Notes: generated from the sequence alone by a model not told the origin. A stretch of DNA of 64,000 nucleotides from Cristatella mucedo (GCA_009760855.2 WPIO01000148.1:188001-252000); one strand, 5' to 3'; numbered from the stretch's first letter, positions 49,693 through 60,935 are shown. Translations and numbers: made by a program.

Positions 49693-50263
49693 AATTTGCA
49701 TAATACGAAGCTAGATGTAAATAAAGCTGTTTAAAAGTCACAAGCATGTACCACAGCAAGCGTCATACATGTAGCTTTAGGTACAAATTGGAGCACAAGT
49801 CATATACTATACCGAGACAGTATTTTTTTATTTGTAGAGATGTTGCTTCTGGTTTACTTTTAGGTTAGGTGTGCTTTGCCAATTCATTTTTAATGCTTTA
49901 ATTTTATGTGGGAATCATCAAAACTTAAGATCTGATTTCTAACATATCTGTTTTTTGAAAGATACCATATGCAATTATATGATTGTTGGGCTAATCTCCT
50001 CAGTATTCTCTCGACATTTATCCTTAATATGTAAATATCCGTTTTGCGTGCTCTGCTTCCTTAAGCCATCATGGTGCAGCAGGCCTAGACCACCAATGTC
50101 ACTACTTGACTCTATTGGTTTCTTTCTCTTCTGCTCTGTCTCTCCTTCGTTCTCACTCTCTTACTTTCGTTCTCTCATTTCTTTTGTTCTCCTCTTCTTT
50201 CAGTCAATATCTTCTCCATATCTCTTTACTCTTTTGACAGTGTCACTCTCTTACGTCTTCCTT

Positions 50264-50267
<4 letters not shown>

Positions 50268-50323
<56 letters not shown>
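50268..50323 (+). repeat. (CT)n upstream of the inferred 44-nt exon
   Basis: 28 CT units within a longer pyrimidine-rich stretch (50100-50360), ending about 150 bases before exon 15. Confidence 0.9.
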
Positions 50324-50325
<2 letters not shown>

Positions 50326-50470
50326 TCACTCACTCTGTCTGGTTTTCTGCCTTTTTCAATCTTTCTAATTTGCTATGCCCCATGCAATGCTTATTATTGA
50401 TGTCGTCATCTCGGAGGTCCATAAGGTTCTTCAGCAGTTTTTTGATCATGTATCTTGCATCTGTTGACAG

Positions 50471-50514
50471 GATCTCGGAACAGGCTGGTGCAGATACTTC
50501 CTCAGGAATCACAG
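50471..50514 (+). CDS. Cav1: Cav1 exon 15: inferred 44-nt exon of the II-III linker
   Basis: Residues 665-680: ISEQAGADTSSGIT. Exon 14 ends with two bases and exon 16 begins with two bases of a codon, so they cannot join directly. An exon with one base in and one base out is needed. This stretch fits exactly: acceptor tgacag, then G|ATC... to ACA G|gtggtg. The peptide is polar like its neighbours. A 56-bp CT repeat (50268-50323) lies about 150 bases upstream. Nearby gt sites at 50518 (same phase) and 50521 are alternative donors. Confidence 0.55.
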
Positions 50515-50639
50515 GTGGTGTGAGCATCGTGGCAGCAGTTGCACGGATTCAGAGTGGAGGTAATAATAGTTACAATGATGCTATTTTTGCTGAACATCTG
50601 AAGATAACCAAATGTCTATCTAACTAAGTGCATCGAAAC

Positions 50640-51020
50640 AAAAACAGAAAAGTTTACCGTGGCAAACAGAAAGCTGTCGAATAGATGCATTTTTAGTTGC
50701 TGAGACTTAAATATGCATGGTCATTGTAGGTAGTGACCGTAGCCCGAAGCAAGCTTCATACGTGCGATGCATTTGAACTGAAGGCTCGATCACCAAATGA
50801 CCAGTTTAGCATGAGGGATGGCTATGTAACTGGAAGCCGAGCAGTGAGTGGGGCGAGAGCATGCTGGGAAGGAGCAAAGAGGTCAAGGATAGGCAGACTG
50901 ATGCTAGCAAATAGAATGTCCTCGGAAGGCCAAAGAGATAATCTTAATTGATCTTGATGGATCGAATGGATGCTTTGTAAAGGGAGCCTTTGAAGCTTAG
51001 GCAGAAGCGGCATCGTCTTG
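50640..51020 (-). mobile_element. LINE A-like fragment, diverged
   Basis: Resembles the segment at 47500 more than the younger LINE A copies (cgtgcgatgcatttgaactg, tttagcatgagggatggc). No frame. Confidence 0.4.
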
Positions 51021-51680
51021 CAACTGTGTCACTGACGACAGGCTTGCAGGGGCTGTTATGCAGTTTCCCAGCGTGACTGACCGTGCATGTTGGGGGAGCT
51101 GCTCGCATTGCCTAAAGAAACTTTATGGGAACTTGAGAGCCCATAAAGCAATAAGCGTCCAACTGCATACTTGCAGAAACCAGCCACGACTATTCTAATT
51201 CGACCGTTCTAAATGTGGGATCATTCATAATTTCAGCAGTGCATTATTTTGTTAGTCACCAGACTTTTAGCCATTATCCAAATCGCGTTACATTGATCGC
51301 AATGATGGTGTGTCCAGAGAAGACAATGGGTCACCGGATGCACCCGCTTGGCCACTCTAGTGGACTGCCAGTGGACTGCCGAGTCAGTACTCAGGAAAAA
51401 CGAGCCATTTGTCTCTGTTGTGAGAAGAGCTTTTACTGACCGCAGATGGAAAGCTGAAGCTGAAGATTTATGCTGCAACTTTCGCCTCCTACAATGTCAT
51501 GTGGAAAATGTCTAGCGAGCTGATCTTCTGGTAACCTTATTCTCGGGGCTTCTTTGTTCTTTTTTCTGAAATAGAGTTCTTGACAGTTGTCACATTTGCT
51601 GTGTGTTCCTGTTCATTTCATCAGCAACTCATGCTTTCTAACCTACCTCTAGCTAGTATGCCTTATCATTTCCCAAATAA

Positions 51681-51852
51681 ATCCTAGCTGATTAAACAGC
51701 CTATTTTTGCATAGCGACAGAAGAGCCTTCAAGGCTATCACCACCGCTTGCAGTGGCGATGAAGGATCGCCCACAGCAGGAATCGAACCCACGACCTCGG
51801 GACCGAGGTCATGAAAGCAACCGCCTTACCTAGTGTGCCATCACGGCTCACA
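51681..51852 (-). mobile_element. SINE C
   Basis: Near-consensus minus-strand copy (aggaatcgaaccc, cacgacctcgggaccgaggt). Confidence 0.8.
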
Positions 51853-52224
51853 AGGCCCATTCTAGCCTACTTGAGTATTCGGCTTAACTACTAGAACTTT
51901 GATTATGCTCAGACTTAGCAAACGTTCGTGCTATGGGCACTAAAATAATAGCAACAATAAAATACAATTGTATTGCACCCTCTGAGAACTCAATCTCTTT
52001 CTAGACACTTTACAGATGCTGCTGTGTCCATAGCAGCAAGTTTAACATTAAAACCAGCAGCTGTTTATGTTTATATTAAAAAAATCACGTTTTCAGATAT
52101 CTTTTTGGTGTGTGGTTGAAAATTTAGGTTTTTGTGTTTATTATTTAAGGCGTGTATCCTTGATATATGTAGGGTTTTACGACTCATGGTTGCTGGCTAC
52201 TATGTTGAACTTCATGCTATGGGC

Positions 52225-52233
52225 ACGGTGCTC

Positions 52234-52276
<43 letters not shown>

Positions 52277-52520
52277 TAATAAATTTGATATAGCATCCTC
52301 AGAGAACTCAATCTTTTTCTAGGCACTTTACATTTGCTGCAAAGGAAACGGGATCGAAGGTTAGTGGCATGCTCAATAAACATCAAGAATACTATGGTTA
52401 GGGGTGACATGCACAGGGTCAGCATGCAAATATGGTTAGTGGCAGCCTGTAGAGTGTCAGCACACACAAGCACATAAAGGTCGAATCACACGGACCCACT
52501 AAATCCTGTGATAAATACAT
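52225..52520 (-). mobile_element. LINE A 3' end with long AAT repeat
   Basis: An AAT repeat (52232-52282) is followed by tagcatcctcagagaactca and the 3' UTR, including ggttaggggtgacatgcac. Only the last 300 bases of the element are present. Confidence 0.75.
52232..52282 (+). repeat. (AAT)n, LINE A tail
   Basis: About 16 AAT units: the expanded 3' tail of the minus-strand LINE A that follows. Confidence 0.9.
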
Positions 52521-53059
52521 GGTAGGATTTTGGCTATTGCACTGCAAGACGATGCCATATTAGCTTTTCAGCTATGCCAGATAATTAGTGGGCCTTGATG
52601 AATACTGTAAAAGTACCGGTGCATGCACGTTTGCTTTTGTGGCGTGTGTGCGCCATCGACTACACACTGTGTGTGTACGCACGCGTGCGTATCCGACAGT
52701 CTGTCCGTGGAGGCAAGTGTGTGTACCTGCAGTTTATTGGTCCTGCTGTACATCGCGTCTGCTCATGGTACTTGGCTGGCAACGGGCTGCTGATCAGCAA
52801 GCGCACCTAGGCAAGTTGGGATTCTATTTCTAGCCCTGACCTGCTTTCCTGCGCAGAAGTTATTGCTGCTGCTTGGTGATAACTCTAAACCCACTCTGCC
52901 TTCTGCCCCTTCTCTTCCCACTGTCTTCCATCTTCTTCTGCTGTTCTTCTTAGGCATCCTTTTCATTTTCTCCTTCTGATCTAAGTAGTGGGCATTTCAC
53001 TACATTGCTGTTCGCGGAACTCTGCTGGTTGCACTCGCCCGCCTAGGTTACTCTTGCAG

Positions 53060-53282
53060 ATCGGCAGCATGAGCTGGAAGAGAACAATCAACAAGTTGAA
53101 AAAGATGGCAGCCAACATGACCTTGACAAGGAGGGCGCTGACGGCAATGAGGACGCCGAGTCGGGACCGGCACCGTCCGCGCGACCTCGCCGACTCAGCG
53201 AGCTAAACCTCGCCGCTGCCTCGTCCAAGGCTCGACCCATTCCCAACGAGAGCTCGCTGTTCGTGTTCTCCAAGACCAACAG
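53060..53282 (+). CDS. Cav1: Cav1 exon 16: II-III linker up to start of domain III
   Basis: Residues 680-754. DRQHELEENNQQVEKDG and further Asp/Glu/Asn-rich sequence lead to PSARPRRLSELNLAA and NESSLFVFSKTNR. The PRRLSEL block and the FVFSKTNR end resemble the Cav1 sequence just before III-S1. The acceptor chosen (ctcttgcag) is the strongest of three in this frame; the others begin at 53047 and 53068. Donor gtagta. Length is 223 nt, with an Arg codon split AG|G with exon 17. Confidence 0.88.
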
Positions 53283-53545
53283 GTAGTAATAGCAAGGCTA
53301 ACGCCAATATCAAAAGTCTTTTGCAAAGTGCCTCTCTAAGAGAATCTAATCACTGCTCTGGCACTTTGCCACTTGCTGCAAGAGATGCAATGACAGCGAG
53401 TTGACAACAAGCGCGGTATCCGCTGGAGAGTTAAACTGCAGCAAGCAGCTCTGGACAGCCCGTGTGGCCTGGCAGTCTCTCCAGCAGCAGCAGCAGCAGC
53501 AGCAGCAGGCAGTGACGGTCGGCTGGTGCTCGCTTGCCCGCACAG
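53283..53545 (+). other. Intron 16 (263 nt)
   Basis: Short intron. A 9-unit CAG repeat (53482-53508) lies just before the acceptor of exon 17. Confidence 0.8.
53482..53508 (+). repeat. (CAG)9 triplet repeat before exon 17
   Basis: Nine CAG units. Each contains an AG, so the tract offers several competing acceptors 37-60 bases before the exon. Confidence 0.95.
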
Positions 53546-53675
53546 GTTCAGGCTGCTCTGCTGGAAGCTCATCGGCCACCCGTACTTTGGCAACGTCATA
53601 CTGGTATGCATTTTGCTCAGCAGCTGTATGCTAGCCGCCGAGGACCCGCTCTCCGCTCAGTCGGAGCGGAACAAG
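53546..53675 (+). CDS. Cav1: Cav1 exon 17: domain III S1
   Basis: Residues 754-797. FRLLCWKLIGHPYFGNVILV starts S1, which continues CILLSSCMLAAEDPL and ends SAQSERNK. LLSS followed by AAEDP is the domain III S1 signature of Cav1/Cav2. Acceptor gcacag, donor gtgaga. Length is 130 nt, ending at a codon boundary. A 9-unit CAG repeat ends 37 bases before the exon, inside the acceptor region. Confidence 0.96.
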
Positions 53676-53929
53676 GTGAGAGGTCACTCTGGCCAGTGGC
53701 AACGTAGCTTGGTCACAAGAACTGGACGGGTTATTTAGCCAAACAGGGCTGGCCGGTGCCTTGTCACTGGCTTTCGAGATGCTTTCTTGTTTGCTCAGCT
53801 GCTGGACAGGACGTTAAGTGTTGGTGTCAGAAGTCGTGGGTTTGTGGAGCTTAAGCTGTGTTGCTATGGGGCGTTTGGTCAATGTATAAATATAAATTCT
53901 ACCTTTTATTTCACTTAATTCTGCAGGCG

Positions 53930-54018
53930 GTTAGCTTTGCCTCTGATTACCGAAATCTTGGGCTCGAACCCTGTGGCTTGTGTGAAGTGCCTGGATAGAG
54001 ATTAGGTTCTCTTGTAAC
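53930..54018 (+). mobile_element. SINE D, 5' truncated, leading into (TA)n
   Basis: Plus strand: gggctcgaaccctgtggctt, gtgaagtgcctggatagaga. It runs straight into a (TA)n tract. Confidence 0.65.
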
Positions 54019-54070
54019 GATATATATATATATATATATATTTATTTATTTATATTTATATATATATACA
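54019..54070 (+). repeat. (TA)n with TTTA units
   Basis: Follows a SINE D tail; alternating TA, then TTTA, then TA. Confidence 0.9.
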
Positions 54071-54222
54071 TACACACTTTCATAACAGCAGATTAGGCAA
54101 CGTCCGGCATTTGCTCATTTATCATTTTTGATTTTTGATCTACTTAATCATCCGTGCCAGACTAACTGGGTATCGTACTCAGTGCCATCGTTCATTAAAA
54201 TAGCACGATTTATTTTGTGAAA

Positions 54223-54640
54223 TGTAATGTATCTCCTCCGTCTGTAACTCCACAAAGCCACAAAGACCACGTGAGTGCTACGCAGGAAAGTTTTGTATAG
54301 CCCACTCACAGCCTAAGCGGCTTTCGGTACGCATTCGGTAGCCAACAGACTTCGTCTCACGAAACAAAGAGAAAGTGGGAAGCATAGCAGAGTCAGGAGA
54401 GCAGTTGAGGTAGTAAGTAGCATGAAAGTAGCAGCTCAGGACCTCTGAAAATAATGAGCCATAGTCGGCAGTAGGAGAGTAGTTGTCGTTGCATAAGAAC
54501 TGTGGAAGCAAGTTCCACAGTCTAGGACCTACAGAGCTAAAGCTTCTGTCGCCAACGGTCTTTAAGCAGAGGAATGGGACAGCTAATTTATTGTCCACAC
54601 AGGACCTGAGGGCTCGAACAGGCTGAAACTGATGAATTTT
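54223..54640 (-). mobile_element. LINE B 3' part with intact frame
   Basis: A minus-strand open frame of 135 aa carries the block LKTVGDRSFSSVGPRLWNLL. The 3' UTR with a TGTAA unit is at 54223. It is abutted on the right by a plus-strand LINE A. Confidence 0.75.
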
Positions 54641-54699
54641 CTCATGCACAACGCACTCAGCAAATTCTGTCGTGGTGCATGACATACTTAAATGAACCG

Positions 54700-55530
54700 C
54701 TGCTGATTATGCTTCAATATTGACCACATCAACCCCACAGTCAAGTCTGCCTACTTTCAGCTACAAAACATCGCTAAAATTCGGGCTTGCTTAGATAAGT
54801 ATACCACGTCTAAGTTGGTCCATGCATTCGTGACATCCCGTCTCGACTTCCGCAACTCACTGCTTACTGGCCTACCAGCATGTGCGATCAGGCGATTGCA
54901 GCTGGTGCAAAACTCCACAGCTAGGCTTGTCTGTCGTGAGCATCGCAGTTCCCACCTCACACCATTTCTTGCCGACCTGCACTGGCTACCAGTCAAGCAA
55001 CGGATTGACTTCAAGGTTTTGTCGCTCACTTTTAGGTCACTTTATTCTTTGGCTCCAGCCTATTTCTCAGATCTACTCCCCTACCAGGCCAAGCATCATA
55101 CCACCTGCTTTTCGGAATCCAACAGTTTACCAATACCTCGTACAAACCTCAAATCCTTTGGAGACCGTGCATTTAGTTCGTATGCTCCCAAAGCCTGGAC
55201 CTCCCAACCGACTTGCGTCACAACATCCCCTGACTTGACCACATTTAAAAAAACTCAAGACTACACCTATTTAGGACAGCATTTAGTGGGTCCCTGTGAT
55301 TCGTCCTTCTTGTGCTTATGCGTGCTGACACTGTGCATGCTGCCACTAACCACATTTGCATGCTGACCCTGTGCATGTCACCCCTAACCATGTTATTCAT
55401 GTTGTTTATCAAGCATGATATTACACACCATTCAATCGTGTTTCCCTTTGCAGCAAATGTAAAGCGTTTAGAAAGAGATTAAGTTCTCTTAGGGTGCTTT
55501 ATCAAGTGCATTATTATTATTAGTATAATT
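54700..55530 (+). mobile_element. LINE A 3' end, second well-preserved copy
   Basis: Open frame 54815-55366 (183 aa) encodes the same C-terminal RT block (HAFVTSRLDFRNSLLTGLP, LQLVQNSTARLV, LHWLPVKQRI). The 3' UTR ends with ttctcttagggtgctttatc and ATT units. A deletion near 55250 shifts the frame after LTTFKK. It abuts a minus-strand LINE B at its 5' side. Confidence 0.85.
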
Positions 55531-56305
55531 AATAATATGATGTATGTGATCAACGGCCATAATCAATAATCAATAGAGCCTCAACCCCAGTATTTTCAGC
55601 CACTGACTTCCTTAGGATATGCTGCCAGGAAGCCAGTGTCTGTAGGCCTGACGATGACGAAATAGCTTGCGGATGTGATTTACATGTCATGCTACTTCGA
55701 GCGATGATCGGCTGGATATTGTTACAAATGCTTTTTAGCTGCACCTTTACTTCTGTCCTTTGCCACAAACAAAGATTGCATGATAATGTTAGTACTTGCA
55801 GACGCGTGACTGATAGTGGTGAAGCTCGTGCTTCGAAGCACGACGATGCAGTGATACATGTAGGTATGTTGGTGACAATTGGTTTCATGTATACAACTGG
55901 TTTAAGGCTATCATTATATAAGGTTGAAGTATAGGGCATGTAGTGATCTCCTATATTGGCGATCCTCGTGATTGGTGATCTAGGAAAGGTCAGCTTTCCA
56001 AAGGCTTATTTTGCAACGGCCACTTCTGGCCGTAATGTAATAAACTTCTCTCCTTGTCAAATCCAAATAGAACTCTCTCAATACTGTTCTTTTTGATCTC
56101 CCCGTCTTTGTCCTTCCTCTAGCTTTCTCTCTCTGTTCTCTGCTCTCTATTTCATCTACCCCTGCCGAACTCATCTTGATCTCCGTGGACCTCAATGGGT
56201 GTAAGAGATGCCTAGATTTGCTGCTTTCTCCTCTAACGAATAATATAAATGCAGGCCGATCACCAGCCAGCATAACACCCACACAGTCTTCATGGCTTCG
56301 GTTGG

Positions 56306-56635
<330 letters not shown>

Positions 56636-56639
56636 TCAC

Positions 56640-57000
56640 TTGATAAAGCTATATATGGGATGTACATATTCCAGCCTGCACCAGGAACATGTTTCGATGC
56701 TGCAAACTTCGGCAGCTAGGCTTGTCGATTTGGAAACGTCGAAGCTATCATGGTAGCCCCTTCTCTCTGATTTTCACATTAGGCAACACATTCACTTCAA
56801 GGTCCCATCAATCACTACTGGCTTGCCTATTTGAGCTACTTACTCCCGGGTATCAACTCTCACCAGCCACTACTCTGACTTGGGTTGATTAGCTGTGCCC
56901 CAAATCAACCTCAAATCTTCCCAAGACTGTGCCTTCAGATCCTATGGACCTACTGCACAATGGATCTTTTTTCACCTGACCTCGCTTCACAGCATAGGAT
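56640..57000 (+). mobile_element. LINE A fragment, diverged
   Basis: The plus-strand frame has MLQTSAARLV, a variant of the LVQNSAARLV block. Pieces of the later C-terminal region follow (cattcacttcaaggtcc, caaatcaacctcaaatc). Confidence 0.5.
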
Positions 57001-57429
57001 TTTTGTCCATCTAGTCACCATTTGTGTGCTTTTGGTATATAATTGGTTATGTTATTACCGGTAATATTTTGAAATGCTCTCTTCAGCTTATTTGGTGTGT
57101 TGGAAAGGGAGTCGGCTTTCTTAGTTAGCTATGCAAATTATGCTTTATTTTTTGTAGTATTGTCATTATTGCTATAATGTGCTAAATACATGCATGACCA
57201 GGCTGCTAGATTGTGCACGTGCGGTTTGCCAGCTATGCTCAGCTGACAGCACTGTGCCATTATATCTAAATGTCTACTAAACGGTTGTGTTCCATCTGAG
57301 CTTTGTATAGTCTGTTGGTTGTCCTGCCGTACAGGCATTTACAGTGTGTAACCTTGCTCATGTCTAATCGCAGTGCGGCTTCGGCAGCAGCATGACCTGT
57401 ACAGTTATTGTTATTCGTATTTTCTTCAG

Positions 57430-57489
57430 ATCCTAAACTACTTTGACTACGTTTTCACCAGCATATTTGCTGTGGAAATCTCAGTGAAG
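57430..57489 (+). CDS. Cav1: Cav1 exon 18: domain III S2
   Basis: Residues 798-817: ILNYFDYVFTSIFAVEISVK, the whole III-S2 helix, with the acidic residue of the charge-transfer centre (VEI). Exactly 20 codons (60 nt), at codon boundaries on both sides. Acceptor ttcttcag, donor gtgagc. It matches the small S2 exon of other Cav genes. Confidence 0.95.
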
Positions 57490-58392
57490 GTGAGCGCACT
57501 GCAATTGTGCCGTGTTGCTCATAGGCAGAGCACTGCGACTAACATTATGTCTCGTTTCAGTATAAGGTTTTGGTCTTCTTACACAAGTTTCTTTGCCTTT
57601 TTCCTGGATTACGTGCTGTAGAACTGAGGTCTCGTTTGGGAATCTGTTTAAATGTGCCCTTTTCATTCGTTTTGTTGTAACTAGGGCCTTACGAAATCTA
57701 TGCTGAGTGCAGGCTTTTGCCTTATGGCTTACCAAAATGGAATTTCATGCCAAATATTCCCTACTGAAGCAGAAAGCAGTTGTTTGAGCAGCATGGGTAT
57801 GCTGGCTACCTTGTGCGCATAAAAAACAGCTGACAACCGGATCCATTGCAGCACAGCATTTCCTTGTCAAACATTTTATCATGGTTGAAATACATCTGCC
57901 TCCATCGACAGTATACGAGTGACCCATTGATACATATGATTACTTCGAATTTGTGGAGTATTTTCGGCATGCAGAAGAAACCACATTGTACTAACCTTTA
58001 TGCCCGAAGGAGCTAGCTGCTGGAAACAGCCTTCAGCATTACCATGGATACGTTTAAAAGGGCCGTGTCGAGAAAATGCTTGTACAATTTGTCCGGCAAT
58101 CGAATATTTGTGTAGGTACATTGCGAACGACAAATATATTAGAACTGGGATAGAAAGTTCTGTCAACTTCTGCATACAAGAAAAATGATTATGCAAAGCA
58201 CTCTAACCCGGATGTAAAGTAGAAGCTACATATTTACAAATGACTAATTTACCGATTTCTACATCATATGCGACTTGTATCCCAATTTGTCGAACCTTGG
58301 TAAATCGAGGTATATGCTTGAAGCTTGTTGAGGTGCATTCTTGTAACTTGTATGCAGCTTCATTTCAAGTGTGGGTTTGCGCCTTGTAAAAT

Positions 58393-58580
58393 CCATAACT
58401 TGGCTAATACTTCACACGTCGGAGTGAGTTCTGAAATGTGAGTTCAGCTTTCTTGTTACTCTATAAAAATTTCCGATTTCGGTTGAATACATTTTGCTCT
58501 ATTCGTCGTCAAACGTCCTGGAGCTTTATTTTCCGTAATCATGGGTATGTACAGCAAAGTATTTTCAACCGAAATCAGAC
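58393..58580 (+). mobile_element. 188-bp palindromic element, copy 2
   Basis: Plus-strand counterpart of 49505-49692. Shared blocks include ccataact, gttcagctttcttg, gatttcggttgaata and gagctttattttcc. Its internal inverted repeat is 58475-58498 against 58553-58576 (24 positions, 3 mismatches). No coding capacity. Confidence 0.6.
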
Positions 58581-58624
58581 ATTTTTCTAGAGTCGGTTAA
58601 AAATTTGTACTTTGAAACATGACA

Positions 58625-58880
58625 ACTATATTTCGTGCAGATTCGGCAGGAGATATGCTGGCAGAGCTAATTTTGAGCGTCAGCCTTTCCAATTTCTGAA
58701 TCACACTGGGTTTGCCCATAACTAGTAAGTTGGTTTTATCATCATTCAATTTAAGAAAATTTGCTGCCATCCATGTGCAGATGTCATCAATACATGCATC
58801 AAGGGAGTTGAGAGAATTCGACGTGCTGGAGGGCTGGCAGGGATCAAAGCCAAGGTACAGCTGACAACTTTTATGCTGAT
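58625..58880 (-). mobile_element. LINE A fragment, left arm of an inverted pair
   Basis: Minus-strand copy of the segment between the RT core and the C-terminal domain (cacactgggtttgcccataa, catcaatacatgcatcaagg). The same segment follows in the opposite orientation at 58890. Confidence 0.65.
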
Positions 58881-58889
58881 GAATAGTGG

Positions 58890-59205
58890 CGTGCCTGTAT
58901 TTTAATCCTTACCTACCATTCAGCACGTCAAACTCTCTTAGCTACCTGATGCATGTATTTCCTTAATTAATGCGTAAACACGTCAAGCAAATTCCTTCAC
59001 TTGACTGACGATACAACTAACTTACTAGTTTTGGGCCAACCTAGTGTGATTCAGAGATTGGAAGAAACCTATCCCTCTACTTGGGTTTGGTTTGCATTAC
59101 TGCTGTAATATCTGCACGAAATCTGGGTGTCCTTTTCCAAAGTGACATTTTAATAGACGACAATATCAGCTCCACACTCAAATCAGCCTACTTTCAGCTG
59201 CTTTA
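58890..59205 (+). mobile_element. LINE A fragment, right arm of an inverted pair
   Basis: Plus-strand copy of the segment seen inverted at 58625-58880 (cagcacgtcaaactctctta, aacttactagttttgggcc, gtgtgattcagagattgg), extending a little further downstream. Diverged from its partner. Confidence 0.6.
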
Positions 59206-59305
59206 GCCTCCGGGTCTTAGCCCAGGGGTAAGGTGCTCAAACTTCACTACACAGGCTGCAGTTCGAGTCCTTCCGTGGGCAATCCTTTATTGCCTAATAG
59301 ATGTA
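59205..59305 (+). mobile_element. SINE E head
   Basis: Plus strand: gtcttagcccaggggtaagg (box A-like), cagttcgagtccttccgtgg (box B-like). Truncated by the neighbouring SINE C. Confidence 0.65.
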
Positions 59306-59317
59306 GCAGTGATGAAA

Positions 59318-59478
59318 AAAATGCTAGCTGGTTTAACAGCCTCTTTTTGTATAGCGACAGAAGAGCCTTTACGGCTATCACCACCGCTTGCAGTGGCGAT
59401 AAAGGATCGCTCACCGCAGGATTTGAACTCACGACCTCGGGGCCAGGGTCGTGAAAAGCAACCGCCTTACCTAGTGAT
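59318..59478 (-). mobile_element. SINE C
   Basis: Minus-strand copy. Box B is degraded (aggatttgaactc). It is followed at once by a plus-strand 3' half of a related SINE (59477-59545). Confidence 0.75.
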
Positions 59479-59545
59479 AGCCATTAAGGCTCTTCGGTTG
59501 CTATATAAATGCGGCTGCTTGATCAGGTAACCTTTATTTAAAATT
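59477..59545 (+). mobile_element. SINE C/E 3' half
   Basis: gatagccattaaggctcttc, then a ggctgcttgatcagg tail with TTTATTTA. The head is missing. Confidence 0.5.
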
Positions 59546-59830
59546 GCAAAAATTCAGGCCTGCTTAGACAGAGATACCACATCCAAGTTGGTCCTGTGCA
59601 TCGGTGCCATCCGTCTCGACTGCTGTAATTCACTACTTGCAGGTCGTCTGGCCTTGGCAATAAGGCGCTTGCACTTGGGGAAAACTCTTGTTAGGCTTGT
59701 CTGTCGTAATGTCACAGTAGCCACATAACACCACTTTCCACGGCCTGTATTGGCCAATAGCACTCAGCTCGGGCTGTCCCAGCAGCTATTTCAGGATGCA
59801 ACCAGTTGTGCAGGTATGGCTTATGGCAGT
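59545..59830 (+). mobile_element. LINE A fragment, RT C-terminal part
   Basis: gcaaaaattcaggcctgctt is followed by the VHAFVTS-region equivalent, with small indels that break the frame. Confidence 0.6.
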
Positions 59831-60187
59831 GTCGAGCTCGAGTAGCTGTTTTCTATATACATCATTGGAGATAGTTTTGTATTTCAGTGTCAAAACCCTC
59901 GTGGTGTTTGAGAACTTTCGACCAGATGCCGTGCATATTTGGCCTTGTTTCTCCAGATTACTTAATGCTCTAGTTATAACTTTCGTGGGGTGCCTAAGGC
60001 TCTAGGCATAGGTTAGGCCGATATGCAGATTGTACCTATGTCTTAGGGAAATGCTGTTCTGAAAAGCTTCAGGCACAACACTTGCTTTCTTGTTGGGCTA
60101 CTGCTTGCGGATTACTTATGCACCTGGCGGGACTTTTCATGTTTAACACGATTGCCGAAGTCACCGATTTACTGTTTTTTCCTACAG

Positions 60188-60294
60188 GTCGTGACGTATG
60201 GCCTTGTGCTACACAAAGAATCATTCTGCAGGAGTGCTTTCAATATACTCGATATGCTGGTAGTCGTTGTTTCAATTATTTCCTTCGGCCTTCG
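60188..60294 (+). CDS. Cav1: Cav1 exon 19: domain III S2-S3 loop and S3
   Basis: Residues 818-853. [19 protein letters not shown] is followed by S3 as [17 protein letters not shown]. The FCRSxFNILD block is typical of Cav1/Cav2 domain III. Acceptor cctacag, donor gtgagt. Length is 107 nt, leaving two bases (CG), so the coding sequence must continue with one base at the next exon. I found no III-S4 exon before the end of the window. Confidence 0.95.
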
Positions 60295-60609
60295 GTGAGT
60301 TCGAGCTCTGTGACTAGAGTTTCCCAATACTAGAGTGTGCTCGTCTGTTCTCTTGCTTAATGGTCCTGGTTCTTTAGCTCCATCAGCCTGGGCCTCGCTA
60401 ATGTCTTTGCTTTGTCACTCAGTGCCTTACTTTTTATCGGGCTCTGGTTTTGAAATGTTGTGGATGTCACTCGAGCGAAACTACAAGCTTAACATTGCAA
60501 AGATGCCTATAAGCAGATGGTGATTAGGACGGGCGATTCAAGATTTTCGCCTGGATGCACACGGACAGAAGTCCTTCCATAAGTAGAGCTGCTTCAAATT
60601 GAACCACCG

Positions 60610-60935
60610 AGCTAGTTATGCTCACTATGAGAACTAGAAGCTTATTATGCAAATCTCTGCCAATCTCTACCAAGCCTGCAAATCTCAGCCTGCCCCGATG
60701 TCGACATGCTGCGTGACTGGGAGCCGATGCAGGTCGGTGAGAAGTGTTGTGACGTGGCAGTTGCGACGTTTAGGAAAGATGAGGCCGAAATTTCGTACCA
60801 GCATCCACCTTCATATGTGCCATTGCCTAAGATACTCTTACAGTGTAAGCTAGTAGTAAAACAGCCTATCAAGCAGTGCTTAGAATACAAGTTTGTGTTT
60901 AGCTAAGGTTATTATCATTACTATTACTAATATAA
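60610..60935 (-). mobile_element. LINE A fragment, degraded
   Basis: Minus-strand match (gtgactgggagccgatgcag, gtgacgtggcagttgcgac) with loss of the rest. Confidence 0.5.

Larger units (their letters stand above)
48589..50470 (+). other. Intron 14
   Basis: Contains the first 188-bp palindromic element (49505-49692) and a CT repeat (50268-50323). 48600-49500 shows nothing I recognise. Confidence 0.55.
50515..53059 (+). other. Intron 15
   Basis: Contains a degraded minus-strand LINE A (50640-51020), SINE C (51681-51852), and a LINE A 3' end (52225-52520). 51030-51670 and 52530-53040 show nothing I can name. Confidence 0.6.
57490..60187 (+). other. Intron 18
   Basis: Contains the second 188-bp palindromic element, an inverted pair of LINE A fragments (58625-59205), SINE E followed by SINE C, and LINE A (59545-59830). 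57500-58390 and 59840-60180 show nothing I can name. Confidence 0.65.

Noticed and set aside
51434-51510. Stretch after gaccgcag encoding WKAEAEDLCCNF, considered as a II-III linker exon
   Set aside because: The phase on the left fits, but the donors are poor and the candidate at 50471 fits both sides better.
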